The notes beneath the pieces were generated by a model. That model worked only from the letters and a program-made list of their open reading frames with translations, was not told the origin of the DNA and ran no database searches. From contig NC_085891.1 of NCBI RefSeq assembly GCF_035222375.1, positions 1,240,001 to 1,304,000 of the forward strand: a stretch of 64,000 bases of DNA. Reading direction: 5' to 3'. A program made the position numbers and the translations under genes. This DNA comes from Podospora pseudocomata. Its lineage: Eukaryota > Ascomycota > Sordariomycetes > Sordariales > Podosporaceae. Every line of letters starts with the position of its first letter. Position 1 is the first letter of the stretch. Of this stretch, positions 22,401 through 34,354 are shown piece by piece.

Positions 22401-24450
22401 TTCAACCAGTCTGAAGTCTGAAGTGTAAGTTCGTCGAAATAGGCCGTGAATATGAAGATAGCAAAACTGACAAGAGGTTAGCTGGGCAATCCGCAACTGT
22501 GGCCTTCTCCTTCTGAGAGCGCTCATAGATTGTCTGCTCGGCACCGGCGAGAGCAAGGCCATCATTGAATCTGGTTGGGACGGCAACTCTGTTCGTATCT
22601 CGTACAACAAGTATCCGGAACTACCAGATATCATTCTCGGCCTTCTTGAAGCAGACGATGTCGACGCGGGGCTGGCCAACTCTGCCGCTGCGGAAGCGGT
22701 ATTCCCCGCTCTTGACATCATTCGTCGTGCTGGCCCTCCAGAGGAGCACAGAGGCGAGCTGCGGAAGCGCATTGAAAACTATCTTGGCAGCAAGGTTTGG
22801 CACGTTCGTGAAATTGCTGCCAGAACCCTCTGCTCCTTCTTGTTGAGAGAGGATTGGGTGTCTGAGATTGGCAAGCTTCTTGAGCAAGCCGGCACTTCGT
22901 CCAATCGGCTCCATGGCGCTCTTCTCACAGCGAGATTTGTTATTGAACGCAAGTCAGACTTGGGCAGTGACCTAAAGACAGAAAATGCTTGGGCAGAGTC
23001 TCTTGTGGAGATTCTTGCTACCAAAAGCGAGGTCTTTGGACGCTGCCCAGAGGTGGAAGCGGGTTATCTTGAGATTCTCAACCTGCTCATCAAGCTTCAA
23101 TGTCTGACCGAAGACAAGCTGGCTTCCACTCTCCAGATCTCAACCAAGACCGGGAGCCCAGCTTCGGCGCTGTTGGAGATGGAGATTGCTCTCGGACTAG
23201 TCCACGAAACAGCTTCGTCCGGTGACGTTGCCGGTCTCCGCAACTACCTTGTCGAGCTGCTAGCTAGAGATGTCAACGTCGCCAGCCGAATGCTCGAAGC
23301 CATTCCAGCTGCCTTCTCCCAGGCGCAGGATGACAACTCCAGGGTCCGGTCAGAGATTTGCCAGTTGTGTGTTGAGGTCTGCAGCACTTCACCTGCCCCT
23401 GAGGTCCGCGCGGTGTCACTCGCCAACCTCGGGGCGCTGATGTCGGCCATGCTCTCCAACGGGCATACTTCCGAATTGCCCTCCCTGTCCCAGCTCGACA
23501 CCCTCTGGTCAGACCTCACAAAGTGGTCCATCAACCCAGAGCTATCTTGGGCCATCACCGAAACAAGCGGCACAATAATGGCCATTCTCGTCTCTTGCCA
23601 CAGAGACAACCTCCCAGACTTGGACCAAAGACTCCGTAACTGGGGTGCTCTGATTTCAGATTCTCTGCACGTCGACAATGTAAGTCCCCTTTCCCCCATC
23701 CCCTTTCTCATCACCCACTAACTGTGTGCCCCAAAGTCATTCGACACCCGCCACACCGCCGCTTTCTCTCTGCACACCTTTTTTTCCCTCATCCCCGCCC
23801 CCCTTTTCCGAACCGCGTACCTGCCGGCCTTTTCAGCCCTCTACACAGCCCTAACAGACGACGACGACGAAATCCGCGAGGTTGCCGCGCTCGCGGTGTC
23901 CAGTCTCACGGCCCAACCGGCAACAGCAAACATCTCGTCCAAAACCCTTGTTACCTCCCTCCTCCCTTCTCACCTCCCCACTCCAGAGTTTTTTTCCCTT
24001 GCCATCTCCCATTTAACCTCTGGTAACCTCCCAGCGGAAACAAAACTCGGCAAGGCGCTCGACTTTGACGACGCGTTATTCGCAGCAGAGGAGCAGAATT
24101 TGTTTGTTGACGAGGTTAGAGAGGCGAGGGAGTGGAGGAGGGGGTTGGTGGGTGCTATTGAGGCTAACAAAAATGGGGAGAGGGTTTTGAAAGAGTGGAA
24201 GGAGTGGACTGTGCAGGGGCTGAAGGCGGTGGTGAAGGTGATGAAGGAAAAAAGAGAGGATGGACCGTTGGGGTGGACGAGCGATCAAAAGGTTTTTGCT
24301 GTTGTGGCTCGGGTTTTGATCTCTGCGAGGGGGGTGCTGGCTGTTGATGAGGGGGAGGAGGTGGAGGTGTTGTTGGGTGAGGTGGTCGAGATGGGGAGGG
24401 GGGGGTTGTTGCATGGGGGTTTGGTGGGGTTGGCCTTGGAGGAGGTTTGA
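19465..24450 (+). CDS. TRM732: tRNA 2'-O-methyltransferase partner Trm732 (THADA, DUF2428)
   Basis: The yeast homologue is the non-catalytic partner of the methyltransferase Trm7 and directs 2'-O-methylation of tRNA residue 32. Human THADA belongs to the same family. Seven exons fit by phase: 19465-19589, 19658-21487, 21541-21771, 21818-22064, 22120-22424, 22482-23679, 23737-24450, giving 1549 residues, in the range of the family. The protein is a helical-repeat (ARM/HEAT-like) scaffold. The DUF2428 core is visible from about residue 650 to 850 with SNLLRLIMGTLRLKAV, TTRRSAGIPSLIAAV and VHALNCLREIFRSSLL, followed by WAIRNCGLLLLRAL and VWHVREIAARTLCSFLL. The intron at 21488-21540 has a GC-AG border; the others are GT-AG of 46-68 bp. 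Convergent with ITC1. Confidence 0.9.
21488..21540 (+). other. GC-AG intron of TRM732
   Basis: The exon ends AATTAG and the intron begins GCAAGT, with TACTGAC as branch and TATTCAG as acceptor (53 bp). Removal gives AISYVWQVLAKQTY in frame. No GT donor nearby restores the frame. Confidence 0.85.
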
Positions 24451-25054
24451 GTGTAGAACAACAATCGAGGAGAAAAAAAGGGGGTTAGTGAAATCAAGAT
24501 GTTCTTTTTGACAGATTGATAAGTTTCTACACAGACAACAAGCCTACATACAGTGAGAACTCCCTCGGAAATATATGTAAATATGTATGTACGACCTGTA
24601 TGTATGATGTATTCCATCTATTTATTAACCCGCCCATCCCATCCCATCCCACTTACTACACCCCTAACCCTGTTACAAAACACATACACACAACGCTCCT
24701 CCTCCTCCTCCTCCTCCTCCTCCTCCTCCTCCTCCTCCTCCCCATCCCCATCCCCAACCTCCTCCTTTGCCTTTTCCTCCCTTGATTTCCCCCAGATAAA
24801 AACCTTTTTGATGATGCGCCAACTACCCAGCTCAACATAAAAAAACAAGCAAAACAAACCAAAAACTCTATAAAATCAACGCCGCCAATCCACCATCGAC
24901 ATGCAAAATATGCCCCCTTTCCCCTAATTAAACATCTAAACCTCACACGCACAAACAAAGCCCATGCCATCCGCTGTAAACTCAAGACAGAGAGAGAAAA
25001 GGATAATGAACAGCTTTTTTTCTTCAACAACCCCTTCTCAGACTAGAGAAAAAA
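24451..25054. other. convergent intergenic region with CTC microsatellite
   Basis: Lies between the stop codons of TRM732 (+) and ITC1 (-), so both 3' untranslated regions are here. It holds an uninterrupted CTC trinucleotide run, listed separately. No gene is seen. Confidence 0.6.
24696..24741. repeat. (CTC)n microsatellite
   Basis: About 15 uninterrupted CTC units in the shared 3' region of two convergent genes. It produces poly-Ser or poly-Glu shadow ORFs on the two strands. Confidence 0.95.
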
Positions 25055-28000
25055 TCACTTCATACTCTGCCTCCCCCCCTTCTTCCCCCTCGTAGCATTA
25101 GCAACCGGCTCAGCCACCACCTCAGCCACCACCGCAGCAGCAGCAGCAGCCTCCTTCTTCTTGGTCGGCTTCCTCGACCTCGCCGGCGGCGGCTCAAGAC
25201 TGTGCAAGTGCCCAATCTCTTCCATCGCCGTCGTGTTCGTCCAGTTCAGACACCTATACTTTGGCTTCTCCTTCTCCTCCTCCTCCTCCTCCTCTTCCTC
25301 CTCAACCGGCGCGGCAGGAACCGAGTGCCTGACCCGCGTGCTCCTCTTTCCCTTGTGAGGTTCCGGAGACACCTCCTTGACAGAGGCGGTCTCCTCTTCC
25401 TTCTTTTCTGTGGCGCCATTGGTGACAGACTCCTCTGTTGGGGTGGCGGGAGCGGCGGTGGTGTCGTCGATGCCGAGGTATTTCCTCCTGTTGACCATGT
25501 TTTTCGCAATCTTGTCGCGGTAGTTGACCAGTTCCTTGCGGAGCTTCAGCTCGTTGACGCCGCGGGGGTCGAGCCAGGTGAGAAGCTTGTCGACGTCCTC
25601 CTCCCGGTCGTAGTAGCCCCACTGATGGGCGTTGAAGACGCTGGTCTTGCCTTCTTCGAGCTTCTTCCGCTCTGGGACCGTCATCTCAAACTTGGCCTTG
25701 TACTCCTCCTGATACTCCTCCTTCGTGTCGATGTAACCCTCCCTCTCCAGCTCATCCGGCCCCTGCACCCAAATGCAACCGTTGGCGTACTCCGCCTCGG
25801 CTGTCGAGCTGTCTGGCAGACCACCATACGGCATGCCGTTTCTCTCGAACCAGTAGTATCGGTTCCAAAACCTGTCCTTGCCCAGGACTCTGGTTCTGGG
25901 ACAGTCGGCCTCCCGGAGGTCATTGTCGATGATGGCAATCTCCTTTTCGCACTCGGCAATGTCGTCCTCCTTCTTTTGAATGTCTCTGAGGACCTTAGTG
26001 AACTGTTTGGACTGCTTAGGGACCTTGGCAGCGGCCTCGGCCTTTTCCTTGCGCTCGGCTTCCTGTTCGGCTTTGCGCTTGCGCTCAACGGCACGGTCGT
26101 GCCCCCGCCGGAGCTTCCGGCCATCCTCTTCAGAGTCTGGAATCTCGTCAGATGTGTGGTTAGCTTGGAGGTCATCAACATCAGTCATCTTGACGTCTCC
26201 ATTTATGATGGCGACCTTGGTAGGCTCCAGAGGTGGGCTTGGCGGGAGGTTATCTGGAAGGAGGATCTTGCGCTGATCATTCAGACTCTTCAACTCCTCG
26301 ATTCTGCAAAGATGTTAGTGATCCAGTCTCCATGTCAGACATCTCCGGACCACTCACAGTTGTTTCCTCTTCCTCTGCCACTCAATCTTTTCCTTTCGGT
26401 AAGCAGTCATGGTCTCGCTGCAGTCCTCCATGTACCCACGGATGGCCCTCGTCTCAGCAGTCAGCATGCAAATAATCTGCAGCGCCTGCACCCGATAGTT
26501 GATATCAAGTGTGGCATAGTTCCGCCGAACCGTCTCCCGACTGGGTTCAATGTCGACCGGAACCAACTGCTCCAAGAGCTCTTCACAGCTAGCTTTGAGC
26601 CGCTCGCTCTTAGACAGCTGGTGCAAAAGCCCCACTATGATGAGCTCCCAGCCGCCATCCTTGAAGCTGCGTTTCCTCAGCTGCTCGATCCAGTCAAAGC
26701 CCTGAAGCACCTCTTCGGCACGGTGCCCCGGCGCATCGTCCATCTCCGCCTCCTCTTGCTCTGCCGCCGCGAGTTCTGCCGCAAGCCGCTCCGCCTCCAA
26801 CTTGGCCATGCTGCTTCTGGTGGCCCGCCCGGATGGCTGGGGCTCTGGTTCCGGAGTCGGTGCCGCACTCTCTTCCGGCTCCTCTTCTTCTTCCTCCTCT
26901 TCGAGCTCTGGGAGCTGGATCTGGACTTTGCCACCCTCCGCCTCAGAGCTCACCAAGATCTTGAGGACGGAGCAGTGAATCTCTGTGAAAAGCTCGACTG
27001 GCACCTCTTCCGAGGCAACAAGCATGGCTTCCACATAGTCATCAAATGTGAAGGAGTCGAGCTTGAAAATTTCGCAGTACACGTTCAGAGTGTCCCAAGT
27101 CTCCAACAACGGGCCAACACTCTTCATGAGAATCTTCTCGCTGAGGGGAGATTTGGACTCGGCATCCACTTCGACGGGCGTGTCTTTGCACATAAACTTT
27201 AGTTGTGGCCTCACATGGCCCCTGAGGTTCAGCTGCAGGTCCTCGATGGGATACTTTGGTGGAGGTGGGGGCGGTGGCGGCTCGGGCGTTTGCGGTACCA
27301 TTGGTGGTGGAATCTGACCGCGGAAGGATATCGGAAACTGGAACGGATTCCCAGGAAGTGGCAAATGCATAAACTGGCCAGGCTCGTGCGTGTTGCCGTT
27401 GGCTTGCATCGCCTGCTGCTTGGCCCTAAGAAGAGCACGCTCTGCCTGGGCAGCCTGCTGAGCTTTGGATTTGTGACTTTTGGGCGCCGGCTTCAGCTCG
27501 GGCAATCGAACGGGACCGGTAGGGCTAATCGATCCCGACAGCAAGCTCGAGTCATGGTTCGACATTCTTTTCTGCGCCTGGAGCTGCTTGCGCTCCTGGA
27601 GCTTGGTGTCGAAGCGCAGGTGGGCCGGTACGCGCGTGTCGATGTGGTATTTCTCGGCAACCTCGTCCTTGACCAGCCAAGGCGCCCCATTCCAAGCTTC
27701 TCTCGTGACTGTCTTCTTGATGTACTGGCGCAGTACCTGCTTTGTGAAGATTTTGCGATCCCGAAATATATGCGCATCGTCGACGACCGCCTCCTCGGCA
27801 GGCGACATGGTCAGACTGACAAAGTAGGTCGCAAAGGGTTTTGACAATGTCCCGTCGGGAAGCATTTTGCCACCAAAACGGGTCTTGTCCCTGACAATAC
27901 CAGCGAGCTTCTCGGTGTGGCCTATAACTTCCACCAACACGGCCTCGCCGGGATAATAGTCGTTTTTGAACTCGTCGTATATCTGATCGACGAGCGTATC

Positions 28001-28661
28001 GATCCGAGAAACTGTCGAAAATTGGACGCGTCGGAGAACGGGGCCCTTGAGAGCTTCGGGGAAGATGTCATCGACCTCGGCGGCATTAGCGAGCTAGGCA
28101 GGGCAAGAACCCTCGTTAGTATGTTGCCGGGATGAAGGAGGAAGAAGCCGGACCAAGCCTACCTCGCTCTCGAGCGCATCAAAGAAACTCAACCCAGAGT
28201 GACCGGTTATAGTACAGATGAAACGTTTCTGCAAGAGTGTGAGTATAACTAGTCACGCAGACAGAGCTACTCGAGAGTGGAAAACGGAGGGTGCCATACT
28301 TGCTTATAAAAGTCCATCCTGAAACACAATGTTAGCATTTTGAAAATCAGAGGAGTCAGAGACAAGCAGTGGACGTGGTTGACATACCGGTTCAGATAGT
28401 CTTCATAGGTGGTAAAGACCTCGCCGGTCTGAGGGATGTGCCATACCTAGTAGCAAGAAAAAGTTAGAAACCAATTCAATTGACCAGGGGGTGAATTCAG
28501 GAGAAAAGGGGGGTGGGTAGTAGACACACCTCCTGCTGCTCATCATCAATATCAGGCACGGGCAGAAACTGCACCGGCTTGCGCTTGAATTGCACCTGAA
28601 CATTCACAGTGGTTAGTGGTGACATGGGGACCACGGCGGGCGAAAAGCTGCGGCCTACCAT
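25055..28661 (-). CDS. ITC1: ISWI chromatin-remodelling subunit (Acf1/Itc1-type: WAC, DDT, WHIM)
   Basis: Non-catalytic partner of the ISWI ATPase in nucleosome spacing, acting in the nucleus. Seven coding exons fit by phase: 28659-28661 (the ATG alone), 28530-28595, 28388-28446, 28300-28318 (19 nt), 28163-28228, 26358-28093, 25055-26303, giving 1065 residues. The N-terminus reads as the WAC/Acf1 DNA-binding domain (VQFKRKPVQFLPVPD, VWHIPQTGEVFTTYEDYLNR, KRFICTITGHSGLSFFDALE). A DDT domain lies near residues 430-500 (DTLNVYCEIFKLDSFTFDDY). The WHIM motifs follow, with LLHQLSKSERLKASCEELLEQL, then TRVLGKDRFWNRYYWFE and an EGYIDTKEEYQEEY segment. The C-terminus is acidic, then Lys/Ala-rich. The antisense 666-codon ORF over the last exons is a shadow. 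Symbol by family resemblance. Confidence 0.9.
28300..28318 (-). other. 19-nt microexon of ITC1
   Basis: Bounded by GTTTCAG| upstream and |GTATGG downstream. It encodes RMDFYKQ (split Arg codon) and joins NR to KRFICTITGHSG in frame, completing the WAC-domain sequence. Confidence 0.85.
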
Positions 28662-30442
28662 GCCGGCGGCGGCGAGGGGGAGAGGTGCCGCGCTATGTAA
28701 GCCTCAAACAAAAAAAATCGGCTGCAAGGCTGGGGTTCAGCCTCGTGGATTTGGAAGTTGTGACGGTCAGAGAGAAGTCAGGGTGAAGACGCGGTGAGGT
28801 GGATGATGGGGACGCGTTGAGATGTTGAAGAAGAGGAGGCGGTGTTGTGCGGTCTGGGGTCGCGATCCGTGGCGGGTTGGGTGGAGAGGTCAGGGTTCGC
28901 GGGCGGTGCGGGTGTTGTGTGCGGGTGCCCAGAGGAGAGGAGCTCGCCGAACGTACATGCAAGCAAGGCGGACGGGATTGTGACGGATCAAAATGATGCT
29001 CTTCTCGAGCTGTCCCTGGGAGATATCTCTTGATGTTTGAGCGAGGGGCGGCGCGGCGGTTGTTGCTGGCGCTGCAGGCAGGAGTTCGCAAGCCGTGGAT
29101 TCGGGAAAAAGCTGGAGGGCGGTGGGTGGGTGGGAGAGTGGGAAGTTGGAGGATAGAGGAAAAAGTTCAACAAGGGGAGGAGGGCGCGCAGGTGATAGGT
29201 CCAGCGTGGTGCTGGTCTCCCGGACCCGCCAAGCAGGGACGGCATCCCATGGCTCCAGCTCCGACCCCCAAAAAGGGCTCCTCCTCGTCCACACCTCGAC
29301 CCCCCCCCCCAGGAACCCTATCCTCCCGACAACCCGCCCGACCATGCAAGCTTTGCCCACGTTCTTGTACTCGCCATGCTCGTCGCGACGAGGGCTCTCG
29401 AGTGAGCTCTGAAGCATCCGAATCCGACAGGGCATCAATTATTTATGTCCAGTAGACTGCTCGCCAAAATTTGTTTTCCAAGGGTAGGGGTCCGCTCTTC
29501 TTCCACGCCAGAGCCGAGCCAGCTCTCGAGGCCCCCCGGTAGACCACCACCCGCGTCGACCGTTGGGCTCCGCCAGTACCTCCCCCTCCAGTCCCCCGGC
29601 ACTGCTATGGGATAACACACTGTGTTCTGCACCATTTTGCCTCCCCAGAAACAGAGGGAAAAGCATCAATGTTGTATTTCTTTCAATCCCGTGTTGATGT
29701 TGGGAGATGTTGCCCCTGAATCGGAATCTGGACGTTAAACATTGTATGTGCATGTGCTCGCTGTTTTTGGCAAGTACCAGTACCTCCGCTCTCGACACGT
29801 CCACTCAGCCATGTCAGCGCAATCAGCCCAGCATTAAACCTGCTGCATCGGCCCTCGTCGCATCTGAGAGGAATCGTTGATGCATTCAGCATATTGTTTC
29901 CCCCCAGAATATGCAGAGGTGGCGTATCTGGTGTGCACCGTGTATATGCTTGTACCGGTACTTTGTGACATCTTCTGCGGCGTGTTGCTCGCGGCAATCG
30001 CCGTGTGTAAGTCAATCTACAGGCAGATCATTTCTATGACCTCTCCTTCTTCTCTGGTGAGTGGCATCGGAAAAGACTCCGGGGGACGGCTGCGCGGGTG
30101 CAGCGTGTGTCCAACTGATGCTTCCTGTTTGCCTCCTCCTCCACTGGCAGTACCCCATCTGCAGGTGATGAGATTCTCGTGCCCTCTCTCTCTCTCCTCT
30201 CCAACTCAGATTCAGTATCCAACAATGCCTGCCGCGTCCCACCACCACCACCCCGGCTTGTCCCAGCCCGTTTCTCCACACTGAGCAGGGTGTCAGCCTC
30301 GCGTCGGCGAATCGTCGGCTGCCGATAAACTGATAAGCCGCTACAGATCCGCTTATTCATCACAGGGGTTTCAACTTCATTTTGTTGTCGGATGTAAGGA
30401 TGTGCTGAAATTGGAATTGCGCGTAAATGTATGTATCTCTAT
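28662..30442. other. intergenic region (1.8 kb)
   Basis: Upstream of ITC1 and downstream of ALG8, both on the minus strand. ORFs of up to about 182 codons occur on both strands with Arg/Pro-rich, domain-free products. Nothing else is supported. Confidence 0.45.
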
Positions 30443-32071
30443 CTATGAGGTGAAATAAACCACCAAAAAGCCCACCCAGCTGCCGACAACTCCAATAGCC
30501 GAGTACGAACTGGTGAACATGAGAGGGAGAAACTCGTAACTTCTGCCGAAAATGATCCCGTGCAGCAGTGAGCAGTACAGGATGAGCGGGATGCTCACTG
30601 TGATGTAGAGCGTGCTGAAGCGGTCAAACAAGAAGAACCTCGGCCGGGGCGATGCAGGCGCGAGACGGTCGAATGCCATCAGGAACAGGATCAACCAGAA
30701 AATGGTGTATGCGGTCTTGATCGGGAACTCGGCCGGTGTGAACAAGAGCGGGAACAGTGAAACATGTCCCGCAACAGCCAGCGGCCGGAAGGCACCAAGA
30801 TAGCGTCTGTCCCTGAGAGCAATGAGGCTGAATGGTATGATGACCAGGAGGATGGCTTTCTCGTGGACGTGCCATCCGAACAGGAAGGAAGCATAACCGC
30901 ACAGCGTGACAGCTCCAATAAAGGTATCCCACGTGGGCTGACCAAACAGCCTCACAAGAGGAATGACCTGGAAGATCAAAGTCGAGGCGAAGCACACCTG
31001 TGGCGTGATGTCGGGAAGGACGGCAAACGCAGTGTCTCCGACCAAGCCACGGGTGACGCTTTGGAGCGCGCCGCTCTTGACCGACAAACCAATTCTGGGC
31101 GCGAGGACGATCAAGACTCGGTCCACAAACGAATAGATGGCCCACACGTTTGGCGCCCAGTAAGCATGGCATAGACCCCGAGAAAAGGGGAACAGCCGGC
31201 TCAAGATCTGGGGGATCTGCCCCTTGAGAGCAAACGGACCAAACGCCACCCCAAAGATGGCCGCAATTCCTCCGCCCAGCTTCACGCAGTTGAGAAACTG
31301 AATCCGGAATATCGACTTGGGAGAAAGGCAGTAGGCTCTGAGCAGGAAGACAAAGTATGCCGGCGCGAGGTAGAGGTAGATGTGCTTCATGCACAGCAGC
31401 GCCGCAAACAACAGGCCGCTCCACAGTAAGGTCGACTTCTTCCTAGCCAAAATCAGGGACCAAATGAGGATGCCGTACATGCACCCGTTGTACTGGAAGT
31501 GAATGTGATCGATAATAAGGAGACCTGGTGACAACAGGATAGAAAAGGCAGCCGCCTGGGCCGCGCGCTTCGATGTGCCATTGCTTGAGTCCACAAATCT
31601 AACCACAGTCAGCTTGCGCGCCTTGATAAACGCAACACGCAACAGGTATTTCTTACAATTGGAGAGCGTAGACCAAAAGAAGTTCCGTGATAATCACAGT
31701 GAGCCTCTGGAAGTATACCGTCTCCCAGCTAGCGTATTCGAGATTGCGCACCCTCAGCATGGCCGGGTCGGCCAGCTTCGCGACCTGTGACATGATCCAT
31801 TCAAAGTATGCAAAGAACGGAGGGTAGTCGAGCGTCCATTCGGACGTCTTTTCGTAGTACCACTCCCATAATGGTAGGCTGTTGGTGATGGCGAGCCAGT
31901 TTCGGTGGACTTCGAAATCGGTCGATTTGCTAAAGAAACATCACGTCAGTCACCGATGCGCGTTGAGGGGCTAACGTTGTGACAGGAAGCTCACTATGCT
32001 GGGAACAACAAGATCTTGAATGCGGCAGCCACTACGGCGCATTGCGCAAGAGTAGGATAGATCTCTCCCAT
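30443..32071 (-). CDS. ALG8: dolichyl-P-Glc:Glc1Man9GlcNAc2-PP-dolichol alpha-1,3-glucosyltransferase Alg8
   Basis: Adds the second glucose to the lipid-linked oligosaccharide on the lumenal side of the ER membrane, using dolichyl-phosphate-glucose. Three exons: 31995-32071, 31657-31929, 30443-31598. Introns of 65 and 58 bp fit by phase and give 501 residues. The start ATG (32069-32071) opens [17 protein letters not shown], a first membrane helix. Exon 2 carries the conserved lumenal loop [20 protein letters not shown] and [12 protein letters not shown], with the acidic residue expected of this GT-C family. Exon 3 holds [17 protein letters not shown] and [20 protein letters not shown]. About a dozen hydrophobic segments follow, with a hydrophobic C-terminus. 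A CT/GA-rich microsatellite starts about 20 bp upstream of the ATG. Divergent from the lectin gene. Confidence 0.95.
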
Positions 32072-32120
32072 GGCGACATATCGGAGCGACTCTCTCTCTC
32101 TCTGTCTCTCTCTCTCTGTC

Positions 32121-32159
<39 letters not shown>

Positions 32160-32918
32160 GTCTCTCTCTCTCTCTGTCTCTCTCAATTCCAGGGCGTCAA
32201 TCGCAATTGTGGACTTGGCCAAAAATGTTGACAAAGTGACGGCAACAGCTCTGGTGGGGCCGGCAACCTGCACAAATGTGGGTTTATGCACCAGCCACAT
32301 CTCTCCTGCATTCAAACGGTTGAAGAGTGCGGCGCCACCGTTTGAAGTGATGGAAACAAGCCACGAATTCCCCGCAGGAACAAACTGCGGATTTAGCAAG
32401 GACCCCTGTTTCCGGTCTTGAACTTTTGGAGCATCAGGTTCCGGCTGCTGCAGGGGAACAGCTGGTCTTTTCGATTCGGGGCAGCCTCAGTGTCAGAACC
32501 TCCAACACCGGAGACAGATTTCTATTCTTGATATTTCTAGAGTCGTTCCAACAATTTCTACAGATATAGACTAGACCTCGGACTTCTCTCCTATCTAGTC
32601 AACTCTTCTGTCTAAATATTTTCTGTTTACATCCATTACTGTTTCCCCGCGCTATAATTACCACGTTCTGTTTAAGCTTCCCACCGATCCGACCCTGGTC
32701 GTCCTTTTTGTATTTCTCCACACTGACCGACCCGACCACCCGCCTGTCCACTGTAGAGCCAAAGTGTCCTTTTAACTGGTGACCACTGTTGAAATCAGCC
32801 AGCACCTTTCTCGTTGGTGGTACTTACTTTACTTGAACATACTACGTGAGACCTTCAATCCTCTTGTCGTCGACCCCATCTTGCGACCGAGCAGATAAGC
32901 CAGCCATATCGATCCAGG
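32072..32918. promoter_or_regulatory. divergent promoter region ALG8 / L-type lectin
   Basis: 847 bp separate the two start codons. It contains the CT repeat near ALG8. Pyrimidine-rich stretches precede the lectin ATG. Co-regulation is possible but not shown by the sequence. Confidence 0.5.
32091..32184. repeat. CT/GT-interrupted CT microsatellite in ALG8 leader or core promoter
   Basis: About 94 bp of CTCTCT blocks broken by single GT steps; GA-rich on the ALG8 transcript strand, 20-113 bp upstream of its ATG. Confidence 0.95.
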
Positions 32919-34354
32919 ATGCGCTCGCCATCGAGCTTCGCCGTGCTCGCTGCGGCTTTGGCCCAGGCGCATGCGCAGTATCTTGTCAATGACCTCAGTT
33001 TTGGTTATGGCCCCAGGTGTGTTCTTTTGTGGGCGAGTTGGATTCTTGTGTTGTGCAGGTTCTGACGTGGTCGTGTCTCTCCGTCTTCAGAATAGCTCCC
33101 GAGGGGCAGCACCAGATCCCAAACTATGGAATGCAAGGCCGACCTGGTCTTCCGGAATTGCTCTCCAACAAAATCATCCTTACGCCAGTAGCCCCCGGTA
33201 ACCAACGCGGTGCTGTCTGGTCTTCAAATCAGCTCAACCAGCAGAACTGGATCGCCGATGTCGAGTTTCGTGCGAACGGTCCGGAGCGGGGTGGTGGTAA
33301 CCTCAACATCTGGCTGGCAAGGGACGGTGCCCATGTGATCGGGACCGAGAGCATCTACACAGTCGGCAGGTTCGATGGTCTGGCTCTGGTGATCGACCAA
33401 CACAGCGGGTCTGGCGGTATGCTTCGCGGCTTCCTCAACGACGGTACCACCGATTATAGGTCCCAGCACAACGTAGACAGCCTGGCTTTTGGTCAGTGCA
33501 GCTTTGGTTACCGGAACCTCGGCCGTCCCACCCAGATCAAGATTCGACAAACCGACCAGAAATTCAGCATCGAAGTTGCCGGGCGCCCATGCCTCGAGAG
33601 CGACAAGATCCGCCTTCCTCCCGGATACAACGTCGGTATCACTGCCGCCTCCGCCGATACGCCTGATTCCTTCGAGGTGTTCAAGCTTGTTGTTTTGACC
33701 GACGACAGCCATCATTATGGCGGTTCTGACAACACCCAGCACCACGACAGCTATGCATCCCATCAGGAGAACACCCACCAGCAAGACCAACATTACCAGC
33801 AGCAACAACAGCAGGAGGAGCCCAAGAGGAAGATGAACTTTGGCCGCGGAGGTCAGGCCAAGATCGAGGATCCCTATGACAACGTAATTCCCGACCAAGA
33901 TGCGTCCACCATTTCCACTCAGCAAGCCCAGTTTGCCGATCTGCACAACCGTGTCCAGAGCATCAACCACCATTTGTCCTCCATCTTCCGCACTCTTGGC
34001 CAGAACCACGGTGTCGGGGAGCAACGCCATGCCGAGCTCTCATCCATGATCAACGATGTCAAGAACTTCCTCCACCGCCTGGACAAGCTTGACGTTCTGG
34101 AGCATCGTATGGGAGATGTCGAGCGCGAATTGAGATCTCTTCGGAGTGAGCTCAGCGGAAAGTTGAGGGAGAGCGAGAACGCCATCAAGTACCACGTCAG
34201 TGACAAGCATGAGGCGCTGCATGAGCATGTCAAGGAGCACGCCGGGACTGGACACACCAAGCTGATTTTGGTGATTATTCTGAGCCAGGCGGTGTTGGCC
34301 GGTGCGTTTTACATGTATAAGAAGAGGAAGAGCTCGCCAAAGAAGTACCTTTAG
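32919..34354 (+). CDS. legume-type (L-type) lectin, ER-Golgi cargo receptor of the Emp47/ERGIC-53 kind
   Basis: Type I membrane lectin that probably recruits N-glycosylated cargo for COPII export. Two exons, 32919-33016 and 33091-34354, with a 74-bp intron (GTGTGT ... CTTCAG), give 453 residues. Order: signal peptide (MRSPSSFAVLAAALAQAHA); lectin domain about residues 22-240 with GFLNDGTTDY, FGYRNLGRPTQIKI and LPPGYNVGITAASADTPDSFEVF; a His/Gln-rich linker; a coiled coil (about residues 330-405, RLDKLDVLEHRMGDVERELR); a membrane helix (LILVIILSQAVLAGAFYMY); and a short basic cytosolic tail KKRKSSPKKYL. The tail has basic residues but not a classical KKXX end. Divergent from ALG8 and followed by an RDEL-tailed PDI-like gene. 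Confidence 0.9.

Noticed and set aside
25202-27202. 666-codon plus-strand ORF rich in Leu/Val
   Set aside because: Lies antisense to the last ITC1 exons, whose product has clear DDT and WHIM features; composition follows from Glu/Lys/Ala codons read backwards.
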